From assembly GCA_964017065.1 (NCBI GenBank), contig OZ024789.1, positions 8,064,191-8,128,190 of the forward strand: a stretch of DNA of 64,000 bases. Direction: 5' to 3'. Shown piece by piece: positions 30,482 through 41,100 of this stretch (positions within the stretch are counted from its first letter, which is position 1; each line of letters opens with the position of its first letter). This DNA is from Haliclona indistincta (lineage: Eukaryota > Porifera > Demospongiae > Haplosclerida > Chalinidae). The notes beneath the pieces were generated by a model. The model saw only the letters and a list, made by a program, of their open reading frames with translations, had not been told where the DNA came from and made no database searches. A program made the position numbers and the translations under genes.

Positions 30482-33400
30482 CTATCTCTCTCTCTATCCT
30501 CTCTATCTCTCTCTATCTCCAGAGGGTCTTCAACTGATCTTCTCTCTCCTGAACCAATGGATGCCTTCTCTCCTCCACTCACTCCCAGTCTCACCACCTC
30601 TCTCACTAATATCCCAGGCGATTCACTGCCCTCACCATCTCATGTTCCTCACAGACTCAGCTACGAAGCTAATCCTTACCTTCACCCTAAATACCTTTTA
30701 GCAGATTTTGCTTTGCCAAGAAAAAAGGTTAAAAATCAAGATAAAAATTTTAAAATGTAATGACAAATTTTGAACTGATTTTTCATTTGTTCAAAAATTT
30801 TGTTGGAAAAATTTAAATCAAACATAATTTTTTTGTTTCTAGGCTATTCTCCACCAGTGGGAGGCAGAGTCCAGAGAGGGAGAAAGAGATATGGGAGGGC
30901 ATCAGAATATCATTGTTAATGGGAGCCCACAGTGGGCTCACAATGGGTACTCTGTCGTGGCTACTGCTCGGAACAACAATAATCACACCAGATTGAGAGG
31001 GTGTCTTAAACATGTGAGTTACTGCTCTATAGCAGACACTAGTCCTGATTGAGTGAATCTTGCTTTATACTGTACACAACAAACCACTGAGTTACTGCTC
31101 TATAGCAGACACTAGTCCTGATTGAGTGAATCTTGCTTTATACTGTACACAACAAACCAGGGATGGGGCGAAGCACTTTTAAAAGTGCTTGAGTACATTC
31201 CAAGCACTTTAGATAGATTTCTAATTGAGTATGGGTACGAGTACCTCTTCAGGTTAGCTTGTAATCAGTACAAGTACGAGTACTTGACCTCAGTACTTAA
31301 GCACAACTCAAAGCACTTTATAATTATTTTTAACTATTGCATCTAATAAAAATTAACTGGGTAAATCTTTTGTCGGTTAATTACCTACACCTATCCTGTC
31401 TAAAGACTTTGCCTGCCGTATTAAATAGTCATTCTACTGCTGCAGATGATGCTTGAACAACTAGAACATGAGGTATTTGTAGACAATAGATATGCAATGG
31501 AAAGTGCTTCAAAGTGCTTCAAAAGCACATTGCAATATGGCCTGTGCTTGAGTATAAGTACAAGTACACAGCCATGATTTTAAAAAGGACTTGAGTACAG
31601 TACAAGTACTTTCAACGATTGTGCTTAAGCATGCTTAAGCACAAGTACAAAGTGCTTCGCCCCATCCCTGCAACAAACCACTGAGTTACTGCTCTATAGC
31701 AGACGCTAGTCCTGATTGAGTGAATCTTGCTTTATACTGTACACAACAAACCACTGAGTTACTGCTCTATAGCAGACACTAGTCCTGATTGAGTGAATCT
31801 TGCTTTATACTGTACACAACAAACCACTGAGTTACTGCTCTATAGCAGACACTAATTGTAAAGCTTGTTCATATTATTTTTGTGTCTTCTTATTTTAGCG
31901 ATGGATGGACCAACACAAGAGAGAAGAAAGAGAAGCGAAAGTATCCAATTCAACAGACAAGAGTAATTTAGAGAATGGATGTTCAGGAGGTATGCTCTGC
32001 AGATTAGTGTGCATTTTTTAATTTGTGTATAGAACCTGGTGTGCTAGTTGTGGGCTAATGCACTAGTTGTGTATCGTGTGTATTCAGAATTATTTTCCCC
32101 TTTCTTATCGAGTTCCTGTCTTTGTCTGTTCAGCGGCTACTAATCACAAGAAGCGTTTGTTGCATCGATGGCTCGAGCTCCAACATGAAGACGGACAACA
32201 ACAGCAGCAGCAGGAGACCGAGATGGAGACAGACGCAGCTAAAGAAGTCACTCAAGATGAGGAGCCAGAGCGGCCACCTTCATCGCTGTTTGAGGATTTC
32301 TCTGACGACGATTTTGACGAGCGGGAAGAAAATGGTTCTAGCAAGGAAGGGGTTAAAGTTAACTCGGATAACACTGAACCGGAAAAATCAGAAGAAATGA
32401 AAAACGAAGTTGTCGCTGTGACTCCGCCCACATCACCATCTCCCACAGTTGCTGTGAAGCTACCAGATGCATTTCAAATTCAACAAACCCCTCCCACTGA
32501 CAATTCGCCCTCTTCGCCGCTTAAGACTTCTCCGATTGTCGAGAGCGCCAGTCATGAAACTGCCCTTGAGAAAACGGAGGAAAAAGTGGAGGAGACAGAA
32601 ATGGACATTTCGTCACCTCAGTCTTCTACCAGAATCCAAGTAGTGACGGATACGACTTCGCCTGTTCCTGTCAATCTATCCGATTCACTCTCGTCTGTTT
32701 CTGACGATCCTTTGTCTGATAAATTGCAACCTGAGATCTTAGACAGTTTGTCTCGGCCAGTGGGCAAAAGGAAAATGTCCCTACTCGAGTATCGGACCAG
32801 AGGAAAACGTCCCGGGGCTCCGGAAGTTGGAAAAAAGACAATTTTACCGCCCATTTCAATCGATCGTCCCTCTGTTTCTTCACCTTCTTCAACCAGCACT
32901 TCCTCTCTCTTGTCCCCGAGTGTTTCACTGCTGTCTTTCAGCTCTAGTTTTCTCAGTGGTTCTTCTCGTCACGCCTCCCAACCTAGCACACCTCATCTAC
33001 CACCTTCAACATCTACTGGTGAGTAGTAGTCTTATCGATAAGCTTCATCGTCATTTATTGTTAAGCACATAATTCCTCATTTTTGTTGTTACTCTTGGTG
33101 CTATAGTATTTCCCAAATATGGCGTATATGGTGCATGTATAGTTGGAATGTGTTCGAGCTTGATCATGCACAAAATTGTTCACACACGAGAAAGAAATTA
33201 GTCCTCCTAAACAGTATCTGTGTTCTATGTTAGCACAGCGGAGGACTCCCCTCATCCCTCTATGATGAGCACTTATTGAATCCCAAATATAACCCACATA
33301 ATGTATAATAAACCCCTGACCAGAGGACACCCTCTCTATAAAGGACAATTTTTGTTGGTCCCGATGGTGTCCGCCTTAGAGAGGTTCCACTGTCGTGTCA

Positions 33401-35597
33401 GTGTGTTCTTCATTTGAATGTGCAAGAGATACGGCTGTGTTCACACGCATTCCATATTTTGTTATCACAGGATTGTACTGTTGTGTATTGTTCTCAGAGG
33501 TGACCTTATCATAGAATGATGTGACTTTGTTGTTCAATTTCGTTGTTCATCTCTACAGGTTCTTCTCCACTTCAAACCACCTCTGAGGGCACTACAGGCC
33601 CCTCCCACTTCGAGCCGGTCAGTCCGGACGATGAGGACCTCTCCAACCAGCATGGAACAGAAGAAAGTTAGTTCATGACCGCACCATTACACCTATTATC
33701 TGCGTAGTGCTGTTAACCCTTTAAGCCCTAATGACGCCATATACTTCAGACACCATAACTTTATCAAAAAGTGTAAAATATTCCAAAATTAAAGAAACAA
33801 ACAATCGTTTTAATAAATGGTTGTTTGTGTTCTTCAATCGGTTTTTTAAATCCAGTGGTTTTCGTTGCATGTCTCCCGCAAAAGATATTAGCACCTGACA
33901 TTTCTATGGCTTCAGTACTGATTTATTTCATGAAAACAAAATGGTCGACAAGAAAATTTGGACTTCAGTACACTCAGAAAACACATTTTTTGCACATTCT
34001 CCATGATCTGGGCTACATTTTGGCACTCACCAAAACCGCTGGTATTTTTGTATGTACTTTCCAGTAGCCACTTGGAGCAAAATTTGATGCAGTCACAGCA
34101 CTTTATTGGCTTCACTTCCGAAGTGAGAGGAGAATCTTGACTGAATTGAGTGTGAGCAATTACGGCTACTCTCCAGTGAAAAAGACGCAATTTGAGAGCG
34201 CAATCACAATGCAATATAGAGTGGGACGCCTGAGCTGACCATAATCATTTACAGCAAGAGGTTGCTACACTGGATTAATGGATACTGTTACATCACTTTC
34301 ATTGTACTTATTATGTGTGCAAAAGCAAGTTATGCTAACCATTTTTATTGATCACCATGGAAAGGTTCTAAGGAAATGATTCATTCAATAAAATTATTGA
34401 TTCGTTGCAATTCAATACATAGATATACTAGTCCTTGCTTTCGGTATAGTCTGGACACCCTTCTTCTAGCATATTTAATTCATTATTCCTGCGTCAACCG
34501 ACAGGAATGTATTCTTCAGTAGAGCCAAATTTGACGCAGTCATTGCACTTTGTTGGCTTTACTTTTGAAATGGGAGGAGCTTCTTGACCGACTTAAGTGT
34601 GAACAATTGCGGCTACTCACTGACGAAAAGATGCAATTTGAAACCAGTAGCACAAAAGACCCACGAGATATTCGCGAGAGAAGTGGTCGGCATTTATGAG
34701 GTTAAAATTCCAGCAAAATAAATTAGTATTTAAGGGGTTAATCTGCAATATGGTGTATCAACATGATTTGTTTAGGGCAGTCCTATCCACCGCACAACTA
34801 TGTTCAGATTACTACCAAGTCCTGTTTTATTCTGCAGCTCCTGTTCCACCATCTTCTTTGTCATCTCAACCTCTCCCCTCTGTCTCATCAAGCAGCCATA
34901 AGCCTCCTGATTCGCCTGCTGCTGTTATTCGCAATTCAACCCATGGCTATGTCACTCCACCTGTCCCAACACCAGGGAGAGGAGGGCAGTTTATAATGGA
35001 CTCAAGATGGCCGACAGTGCCAACTGGAGACGTACAAGATCCACGAAGATGTACGTGTATAAGTAAACAGTATTGTGCCTTGGTATGCTTTGAACAGGGT
35101 TGTAGATTATGAATAGGTTGTATAATTTATATACAAGAACAAATTCTTTTGACTTACTTTACATGGTTGTACTTCTCTCCCCCTCTCTCTCCTTCTATCT
35201 CCCTCACCTCTCTCTCTCTCCCCTCTCTCTCTCACACATTCTCTCTCCTTCCCCCCTCTCTCTCCCTCACCTTCTCTCTCTCCCTCTCTCTTTCACCTTC
35301 TCCCTCTCTCTCTCCCTCCCTCCCCTCTCTCCTCCCCTCCCTCTAGCTATTCATCATTCCGTGGATGTCTATCCTCCGCCTCTCCCTATCCCTGGTATTC
35401 CTATGGAACCACCGTTCCCACAGTACTCTCCTATTCATCCACTCCGCCCTGCACAGCAAATGCAACGAGGCCTTCTTCCTCATCCTAGCCCTGGTCTTCT
35501 TCAACCTACCACCGCTATCCCTCCCCATCCGCCTCCCCCAGGCAGCTACATCATGTTTCGTCCACCGCATCACCCTCACAGCACGACTTACCACTGA
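24682..35597 (+). CDS. KMT2E/SETD5-family (Set3-like) PHD and SET domain chromatin protein
   Basis: Twenty exons: 24682-24804, 25236-25347, 26253-26470, 27187-27558, 27918-27973, 28409-28462, 28577-28631, 28679-28788, 29200-29325, 29740-29866, 29961-30017, 30100-30236, 30297-30356, 30523-30727, 30843-31013, 31899-31989, 32134-33018, 33559-33666, 34838-35050, 35347-35597; total 3531 bp, 1176 aa. The PHD finger (about residues 14-58; CVCGYTHDDGYMICCDGC, then C-x2-C) closely matches the KMT2E type that reads H3K4me3. The SET domain spans about residues 240-370 and has FVRRSCKPNTE where active enzymes have an NHSCxPN core. SREERKTEAVWRMFEKME (about 471-488) and KRKMSLLEYR are further KMT2E/SETD5 marks. 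The C-terminus is Ser/Pro-rich and disordered. Expected role: nuclear chromatin reader or scaffold, probably weak or inactive as a methyltransferase. The start was chosen at the ATG in GAAAATGG just before the PHD finger. Confidence 0.88.
25418..25665. mobile_element. 248-bp foldback MITE
   Basis: Two arms of about 70-75 bp are inverted copies (left TGTGACCTATTTCGCG, right CGCAAATTTGGTCACA) around a spacer of about 100 bp. It lies in the intron between exons 2 and 3 of the KMT2E-like gene. No coding capacity; superfamily not assigned. Confidence 0.7.
26473..26935. repeat. 46-bp minisatellite, about 9-10 copies
   Basis: The unit contains TATGGTAGCAGCACAGCCTGG followed by GTGTGTGCTTGATCCCAGT. 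It starts right after the splice donor of exon 26253-26470. The middle units are nearly identical and the outer ones diverged, as expected for a tract that changes copy number. Confidence 0.9.
27985..28067. repeat. (CTCACT)n-rich tract
   Basis: Imperfect CACTCACTCATTCACTAAC repeats in the intron between exons 27918-27973 and 28409-28462, directly adjoining a MITE. Confidence 0.75.
28068..28370. mobile_element. about 300-bp MITE with 28-bp inverted ends
   Basis: The ends CCGTATTTCTTCTAAAAATT and (complement) CCGTATTTCTTCTAAAGATT both continue into CGGCAC. The interior of about 245 bp has no open frame of note. Inserted in a KMT2E-like intron. Target duplication not resolved. Confidence 0.7.
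29047..29190. repeat. (CT)n/(CCCT)n polypyrimidine tract
   Basis: About 145 bp of CT-rich repeat ending a few bases before the acceptor of exon 29200-29325, so it acts as an unusually long polypyrimidine tract. Confidence 0.85.
30439..30520. repeat. (CT)n and (CTAT)n microsatellite
   Basis: About 80 bp directly upstream of the acceptor of exon 30523-30727. Confidence 0.85.
31018..31857. repeat. 73-bp tandem repeat interrupted by a MITE
   Basis: The unit begins TTACTGCTCTATAGCAGACA and ends ACAACAAACCACTGAG. Near-identical copies start at about 31018, 31091, 31686 and 31758, and a partial one at 31831. The array fills the intron between exons 30843-31013 and 31899-31989 and is split by the element at 31158-31670. 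Confidence 0.85.
31158..31670. mobile_element. 513-bp hAT-like non-autonomous element
   Basis: Ends CAGGGATGGGGCGAAGCACT and its complement form inverted repeats of more than 20 bp. An 8-bp direct duplication CAACAAAC flanks it (31150-31157, 31671-31678). The CAGGG-type end plus 8-bp duplication is diagnostic of hAT elements. The interior is full of short AAGTGCTT and GAGTAC(TT) palindromes and has no transposase. Confidence 0.85.
33717..34737. mobile_element. about 1-kb piggyBac-like non-autonomous element
   Basis: Flanked by TTAA on both sides (33713-33716, 34738-34741). The left end CCCTTTAAG and the complement of the right end CCCCTTAA are inverted. It lies in the intron between exons 33559-33666 and 34838-35050 of the KMT2E-like gene. 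It shares ends and landmark phrases (AATGACGCCATA) with the family in the receptor array. No transposase seen. Confidence 0.65.
35176..35345. repeat. polypyrimidine CT-rich tract before the last KMT2E-like exon
   Basis: About 170 bp of CTCTCT/CCCTC repeat abutting the acceptor of exon 35347-35597. Confidence 0.85.
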
Positions 35598-36176
35598 CAA
35601 ACTCCGCCCACTATCATTCATACTCACAATCACTCTGTATAAACCACTTGTACATGCGCATCATATTAATGTGAACTTGTTTATTTTCAAAATTACTCCA
35701 TGGTTACTTCTAAATAGAGTCCACACTCAAGGTTTCATTTAGAGGGGCATTCATCAGATAATGGTGTTATTTTTAAATCTTTGCCTCTGCTGCTTTTTTA
35801 AATCTTTTGCCGGCCTCTTGGAACAGATATAATCAGCTAGGCATTGCAACCAGAAATCCACCAAATCATGAGCAGACTGAGCATTAGAGAGAGTATAAGC
35901 ACTTTCCATATTCAGTTTACTGGTGTAGTGTAATAGTTTGAGGGCTTCGTAGTCACAATATTGTTCTTGTGTGACTATAAAGAGCAAAGCACCTCGCAAT
36001 AAAAAGTCGTGAGTCAAAATTCACACAATAAAAATTAGTATTAGTATTAATTTTATCACTAAAAATGATTAATGATGATTGACTGTACAATAGATTTGAG
36101 TAGTTTTCAGAAAGAGAAGGAAAGATTTTTGAGATCGGAAATTGATTTTGCAGTTAGAGATGGTCCATAAAAACAG
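35598..36176. other. convergent 3' intergenic space
   Basis: Holds the 3' ends of the KMT2E-like gene (plus) and the death-domain gene (minus), whose stop codons are 579 bp apart. AATAAA at 35998-36003 is a candidate plus-strand poly(A) signal. A minus-strand 87-codon open frame at 35754-36017 looks somewhat protein-like, but its splice phase does not fit the death-domain gene. Confidence 0.5.
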
Positions 36177-37549
36177 TTAATCTTTCACGACAGTGGCAGC
36201 CATTTTCTGCAAGAGAAGTATAAAAATAATAGACTTTTTACGGTTTTTTCACTCACCGGAATAATCGTGTATGTCGTCTGTATTTCAGGGTTGATACGCA
36301 GCTTCTCGACCAGTGTGCTGCTTTCGATTTTTGATTTCTCCAAGGCTCTGATGACGACGTCTACGTTGGCTCTCTTCTGGTTGGTTAATATCCACTTCCT
36401 GATCATCGTGTGCATACAGTAACGACAGTTAATAGCCTCGTCGAGATTACTGTCTACGCCCAGCTCTCTAGCAAGAGATTTCCACACTGCTATAGCTTTG
36501 GTTAGCTGGGTGGTAAGCTCACCAACTTCCATGTCAACTAAAAAAAAGATAGACAGTTCACAATTCGCATGTACCGTGACACCCTCCTTGTAACACACTT
36601 GAGAGCTTAAAATATTGAGGCTCTTAGCCCCCTCTCGTCTCCTTGAATCATACAAAATTAATTATATACATTGTTTGTTTTAAGCACGCTTTGCCCCCTT
36701 GAAAAATTTCTGTATTATTTTGATCAAGGCAGGATTGGTGGAAATGGCAACACACCAAAATCTAAATCCAGTATGATGATGACATTGCACCATAAGGCTA
36801 ACCTGGACCACTTTTTCCTTCCAGAGCAGCTGCTAGTTTCTTTTGATAGCAGTTTAACAAGGCTTCTCTCAGCTTCTCCCACGTGGCCTCTTCTTTGCCT
36901 TTTTTCAACCACAGCGAGAGTAGTTCTTTAAGATACTCAGTGTACTTGACACGTGAAGCGTACTTGATATCATCGAGCATCTCGGTATCCAACTTCAGCG
37001 CTGTGCCCAACGAATACCACTCTGTCTTCACCTCCATCAGCGCCTCCAGCAGCACCTTGTAGTTCTCAAGTGTTACTGCAGAAAATTATGAATAAAACTA
37101 CAGTACCGCTCACAAACAACTGCACACACGCGTGACTCGCAGGCACTCTACAAGTGCTCGCATTGCACTCAATTCTAGGGAGAGAGAGACCTGCTAGCTT
37201 CAGGCTTGCATTCAACTCAGTTTACTTATCAAATAGAACTACATGTACATACCTTGACCGATAGATAATTCTTCTGATTCATCTGTTTTTTCTGTCCCTT
37301 CAAAAAACAAAAATTTTATTTTCATGTTTCACTATGTGCCTCCTACCTTGGCTGCCAAGTGATTCATCATCTGCTGTTGACGTCGCCTCTTCTACTTCAC
37401 CTTTTCTAAATTTTATCACATGAATCCAAGTATACATTGTGCTTACCTTGGTTGCTACCTTGGGTGTTAGTAGGTGACTCTTGTTTGATGCCATTGCCTG
37501 TTTTTGATTTTGTGTCAGTAGGCGGTGATTTAGAAAATGTCTCTGCCAT
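36177..37549 (-). CDS. protein with two tandem death domains
   Basis: Exons 37549-37447, 37400-37347, 37291-37253, 37075-36803, 36537-36257 and 36206-36177 join in frame to 780 bp (259 aa). The N-terminal 65 residues are Ser/Thr/Glu-rich and disordered. Residues about 66-156 (one exon) and about 157-250 (one exon) are helical and match the death-domain pattern: W-Y-S-L-G-x-A-L then W-E-K-L-R-E-A-L in the first; W-K-S-L-A-R-E-L-G-V then V-V-I-R-A-L and V-E-K-L-R in the second. No kinase, protease, TIR or NACHT domain is attached, so an adaptor joining other death-domain proteins in apoptosis or innate signalling is inferred. The acceptor of exon 37400-37347 was placed by reading frame. The gene may have a 5' UTR intron ending just before the start codon (CTCACAG). 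Confidence 0.72.
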
Positions 37550-38126
37550 TCTGTGAGAGCACAACAGAAGCACGTGTCATAAACTATGGTCCATTGACCT
37601 TTCAAAACAACTGGTATAATATTTCCAGCCTGATTTTTTAAAAAGCTCACCTGTTCTATAAATTATATGATTACTTCTACACAATGGCGTGAACAGCACA
37701 GCTGTACGAAAACGAATTGTCCTACATCACAGTACTGCTCTCCAGCAACTATGCCTGCCCTTGCTGTTCGCAATGGGAGGAGACTAGAATTAGACCAAAG
37801 CGAGCTCCTCCTTCGGCCCCTCCCACCGAACAATGTCGACAGGTAAACTCGAGTAAACTTACAGTCCAGGCAAGGCTCCAGGGCGAGGTCGACGACAGTT
37901 GAGTTCATTTCGCGTTCGGCTGGGCCGGCCTGCTGGTGTGCGGGCAGCAGGCAAGTGGATTTCTATACAGCGATGTCATAATGGCCAGGTCATGCATGGG
38001 CGCTAGGATCAGGACTAGATCTCGGACTAGACCTAGTACACAGCAATAATAGTGGGCGGGGCTACAATCTTTGCAGCTGCATTGTGGAAATCGGCGGGAC
38101 CTGCTGCATGCATGCATTGAACAAGA
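37550..38126. promoter_or_regulatory. bidirectional upstream region of death-domain gene and receptor copy A
   Basis: Divergent start codons at 37549 (minus) and 38127 (plus). A GC box GGGCGGGGC lies at 38054-38062, 65 bp upstream of the copy A start. No TATA box is evident. Copies B and C do not share this upstream sequence beyond the start exon; they share a different one with each other. Confidence 0.4.
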
Positions 38127-41100
38127 ATGGCGCAGAGCAGCTCCTTTATACAAGCACTGCTAACGGCTCTTGTTTTGTTTTCTGTTGCGAAAATATCCTA
38201 CACCCATTCCTTTGGTTGGAAGCTTCATTTCCGCTACAGGTACCCATGGAAAGCATTCTCCGGCGATATGTGGGTGGATTTGACGAAACATAAATTAGTA
38301 TTGTGTAACTTTCCCCCTCTTTTCCTTCGCTATAAACACCCATATTAAATCCTCATTCAAAGCTCACTGCTTAAAGTTAGTTTGCATGTAATAATTATAT
38401 AGTTAATACTCTCAAAAAACACCTGTTCTTCAACTACTATACAGTCGGTTCACAGAGGAGAAATGTTACAAAGATGATTGTAAAATAACCATGACTAATA
38501 GAAACTATAACCCAGAGTGGAACAAAACCAGAGTACATTTTCGTGTAGAGCTGAAAACTGTTAATCCAGTGATGGTTGGTGAGATACGGCCCTGTCTAGG
38601 CCCTCTGAATGACTCGCTGTGGGTGAGTAGTTTGAAAGATATCATGAAAAACACACTGGGGATCAATTACCTTCAACACATCATCCAAGAAAGATTGAGT
38701 AAGTCTTGAATGACACCGGACACCATTAAAATAGGCATGTTGCATGCAGACTAATACAGTGGAACCTCTCCATAACGAACAAGTTGAGCAAGTGCTTTTT
38801 TCTGTTAATTACTTACATGCTTAGAAAAGTAATTATAAAGGAGTACATCAAGAGCTTTATACTCACCAATCCACTAACAAGTGTTGTTATTCTCTATGAA
38901 CTTGGTTACACTGCTTTGCTAGTGTCTCTGATTATAGAATGTTCGAATTTCACAACACATGTTGCTGCCATGAATGAATGCCAAAAGTGTACCGAGGCTG
39001 AGGGACGAAATTGATTTTTCTAAAAAGTTCTAATATTTTTACTTCAACTGTATGTACTTAAAATTGTATGCTCTGACTAAAAATACACTTTTTAACAATA
39101 CATTGGTAATAAGTACCATTTTTCATTATCCAGTGCCAGAAGGACTAGCTATTGCTTTTTACAGTGACTTCATGACAAGGGATCAGTACCTTGAGCAAGA
39201 GGAGACTGGTATGGTCTCACTGCAATATGCCGTACCCAAGAACATAAAGGAAAAACATTTCTTTTTGATGTATCAAATCGGTTACGGGGATCAAGGGAAA
39301 AGATTTGATTGCCGCATATGGCACAATAAGACTTATAGTGGGAAGATAGATAGTTATCAAGACTGGAAAGACCCCAACTATATTACAACTAAAATGTATT
39401 ACGAGTCTGTCCACTATCAAGCCGGATATAGATACATACGAATCGATCCAAAGAACAATGGATTATGGCATCTGAATTGTACTGCTGAGACTCCTACTGC
39501 ATATGACCTTCATGATAACATGCGATTTTCCAAAAGCCTATCAATAAATCTCACCTTTGTAGAAGGTCGGTCAAATCTTTGCATGCATCTGCATTCAATT
39601 TATTGTGTCTGTTCTTTTTGAACAGATCCTACCATTATAGTAGATTCTGAAATAGTATTTCCTGTGCAGCAGTCTTTGGGAAACTTTCATGTGAAGATCA
39701 TCACAGCACAAGAATTGACTTCCTTCACATTTAAGCAGTTATATGAAACTACTGAGTCAGACACCTCTACCATTCTGATTGAAATGGTTCACCATCATCT
39801 ACAGTCAGTAACGTATCATGTGGCATTCCCTTTGTTGGTGTCCTCCCTGGCTGGATGGTACACCATCTCTGTCACTAACGCAGGACAACGCTCAGCCCAA
39901 GCTGATGTGCTTATAGCCATGGTTGATTGTGAGTTGAGAATTGATTTTTGAGGGATCAAAGTTCAGCAAATGACCCAATTTTGTGTTTTGGCGGATTTAA
40001 TTTTCACCAATTTGTCCATTTTTTATCCCGCTATATACAGCATTAATCTTACGAAATAAACTTGTATGCTATTTAAGCCCATTTCGAACTTTGCAATACA
40101 TCAGTGTGCAGAATTTGTAGATTTAAAGCTCAAAACTCACGGTGGCGGTATGCCGGGTTGCTAATTTTCCATTGTACTTCGATTTTAGCAGACCACAATT
40201 TCTCTGTAAAACAATTTCCCAATGAAAGCAACTTATGTGCTTCGTGTCTTATCATTACCGTTTCGTTCATATCGATAACAGGGTACTACAGCTTGCTAGA
40301 CTATAACACCCAATACAATCCCGGACTATTACACAAAAATCATTATCACACATGTAGTACTTCAACGTCAGTTTCTACTCTTTCTACAGTTCCCGAAGTT
40401 ACAGTTAGCCCATCAAAATTGAATGTTGGGTCGAATTCAGCTCCGGTTGGTTTCTACTGCATTGCAAAAGGCGCAGTCAACAGTATAATCTGGGAAGAGG
40501 AGAGTGGAGAGAACCACATACCTTTGTGAGTAGCTTGATATTAACTTTGTGTGTTAAAAATTCTCCTCATTCAAGAATTAATTTTCACCATGTAGCACTA
40601 TAGCTTACCATAATTTTTACAAGAGGGTAAAAATTTTGGTGGATGAGGCAAAATTTTGCGAATTCTATTTGGCGCCTATTTCACGTATTATTATGATACA
40701 TGTAGTAGTGAAGTTTGACAAAAACTCAACAATTCACCTATGTTTCTCCCATCAAAAGTACGCTATAGCAAGTAGCAAATTCGATGCATATCTGAATTCA
40801 ATTCTTGACACTCGTCTAGGACCAATTTAGAATAAAGGTTAAGCCAGGAAAACCCGAACTATTCTTTCTTGCTGGCCCTTTGCACAATATAATCTACAGT
40901 GTCCTGGCTATTACTTGCTCATTTTACACGGAAAATGGGTGTACCCACACTCCAATAGCACTTGCCGTATTTGGAACAAAATTATTTCGTTCTCTGCAAT
41001 CACGAGAGACCCACATAAGGGTGGGTGGGTTGTGGGAAGGGCGAGAGGTGGCATTTTTTGGCGCTCTGGCAAAAGGAGATGTATCTTCTTCCATCGCTCT

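Noticed and set aside
35754..36017. 87-codon minus-strand frame as an extra exon of the death-domain gene
   Set aside because: Its acceptor gives phase 1, whereas the upstream donor at 36257 is phase 0, and the 30-bp terminal exon 36177-36206 fits exactly; kept only as an unexplained frame.
38750..38800. CAGTGGAACCTCTC motif after exon 2 of copies A, B and C as a complete pogo-like element
   Set aside because: Only one end is recognisable; no partner inverted end was found downstream, so it was not called as a full element.
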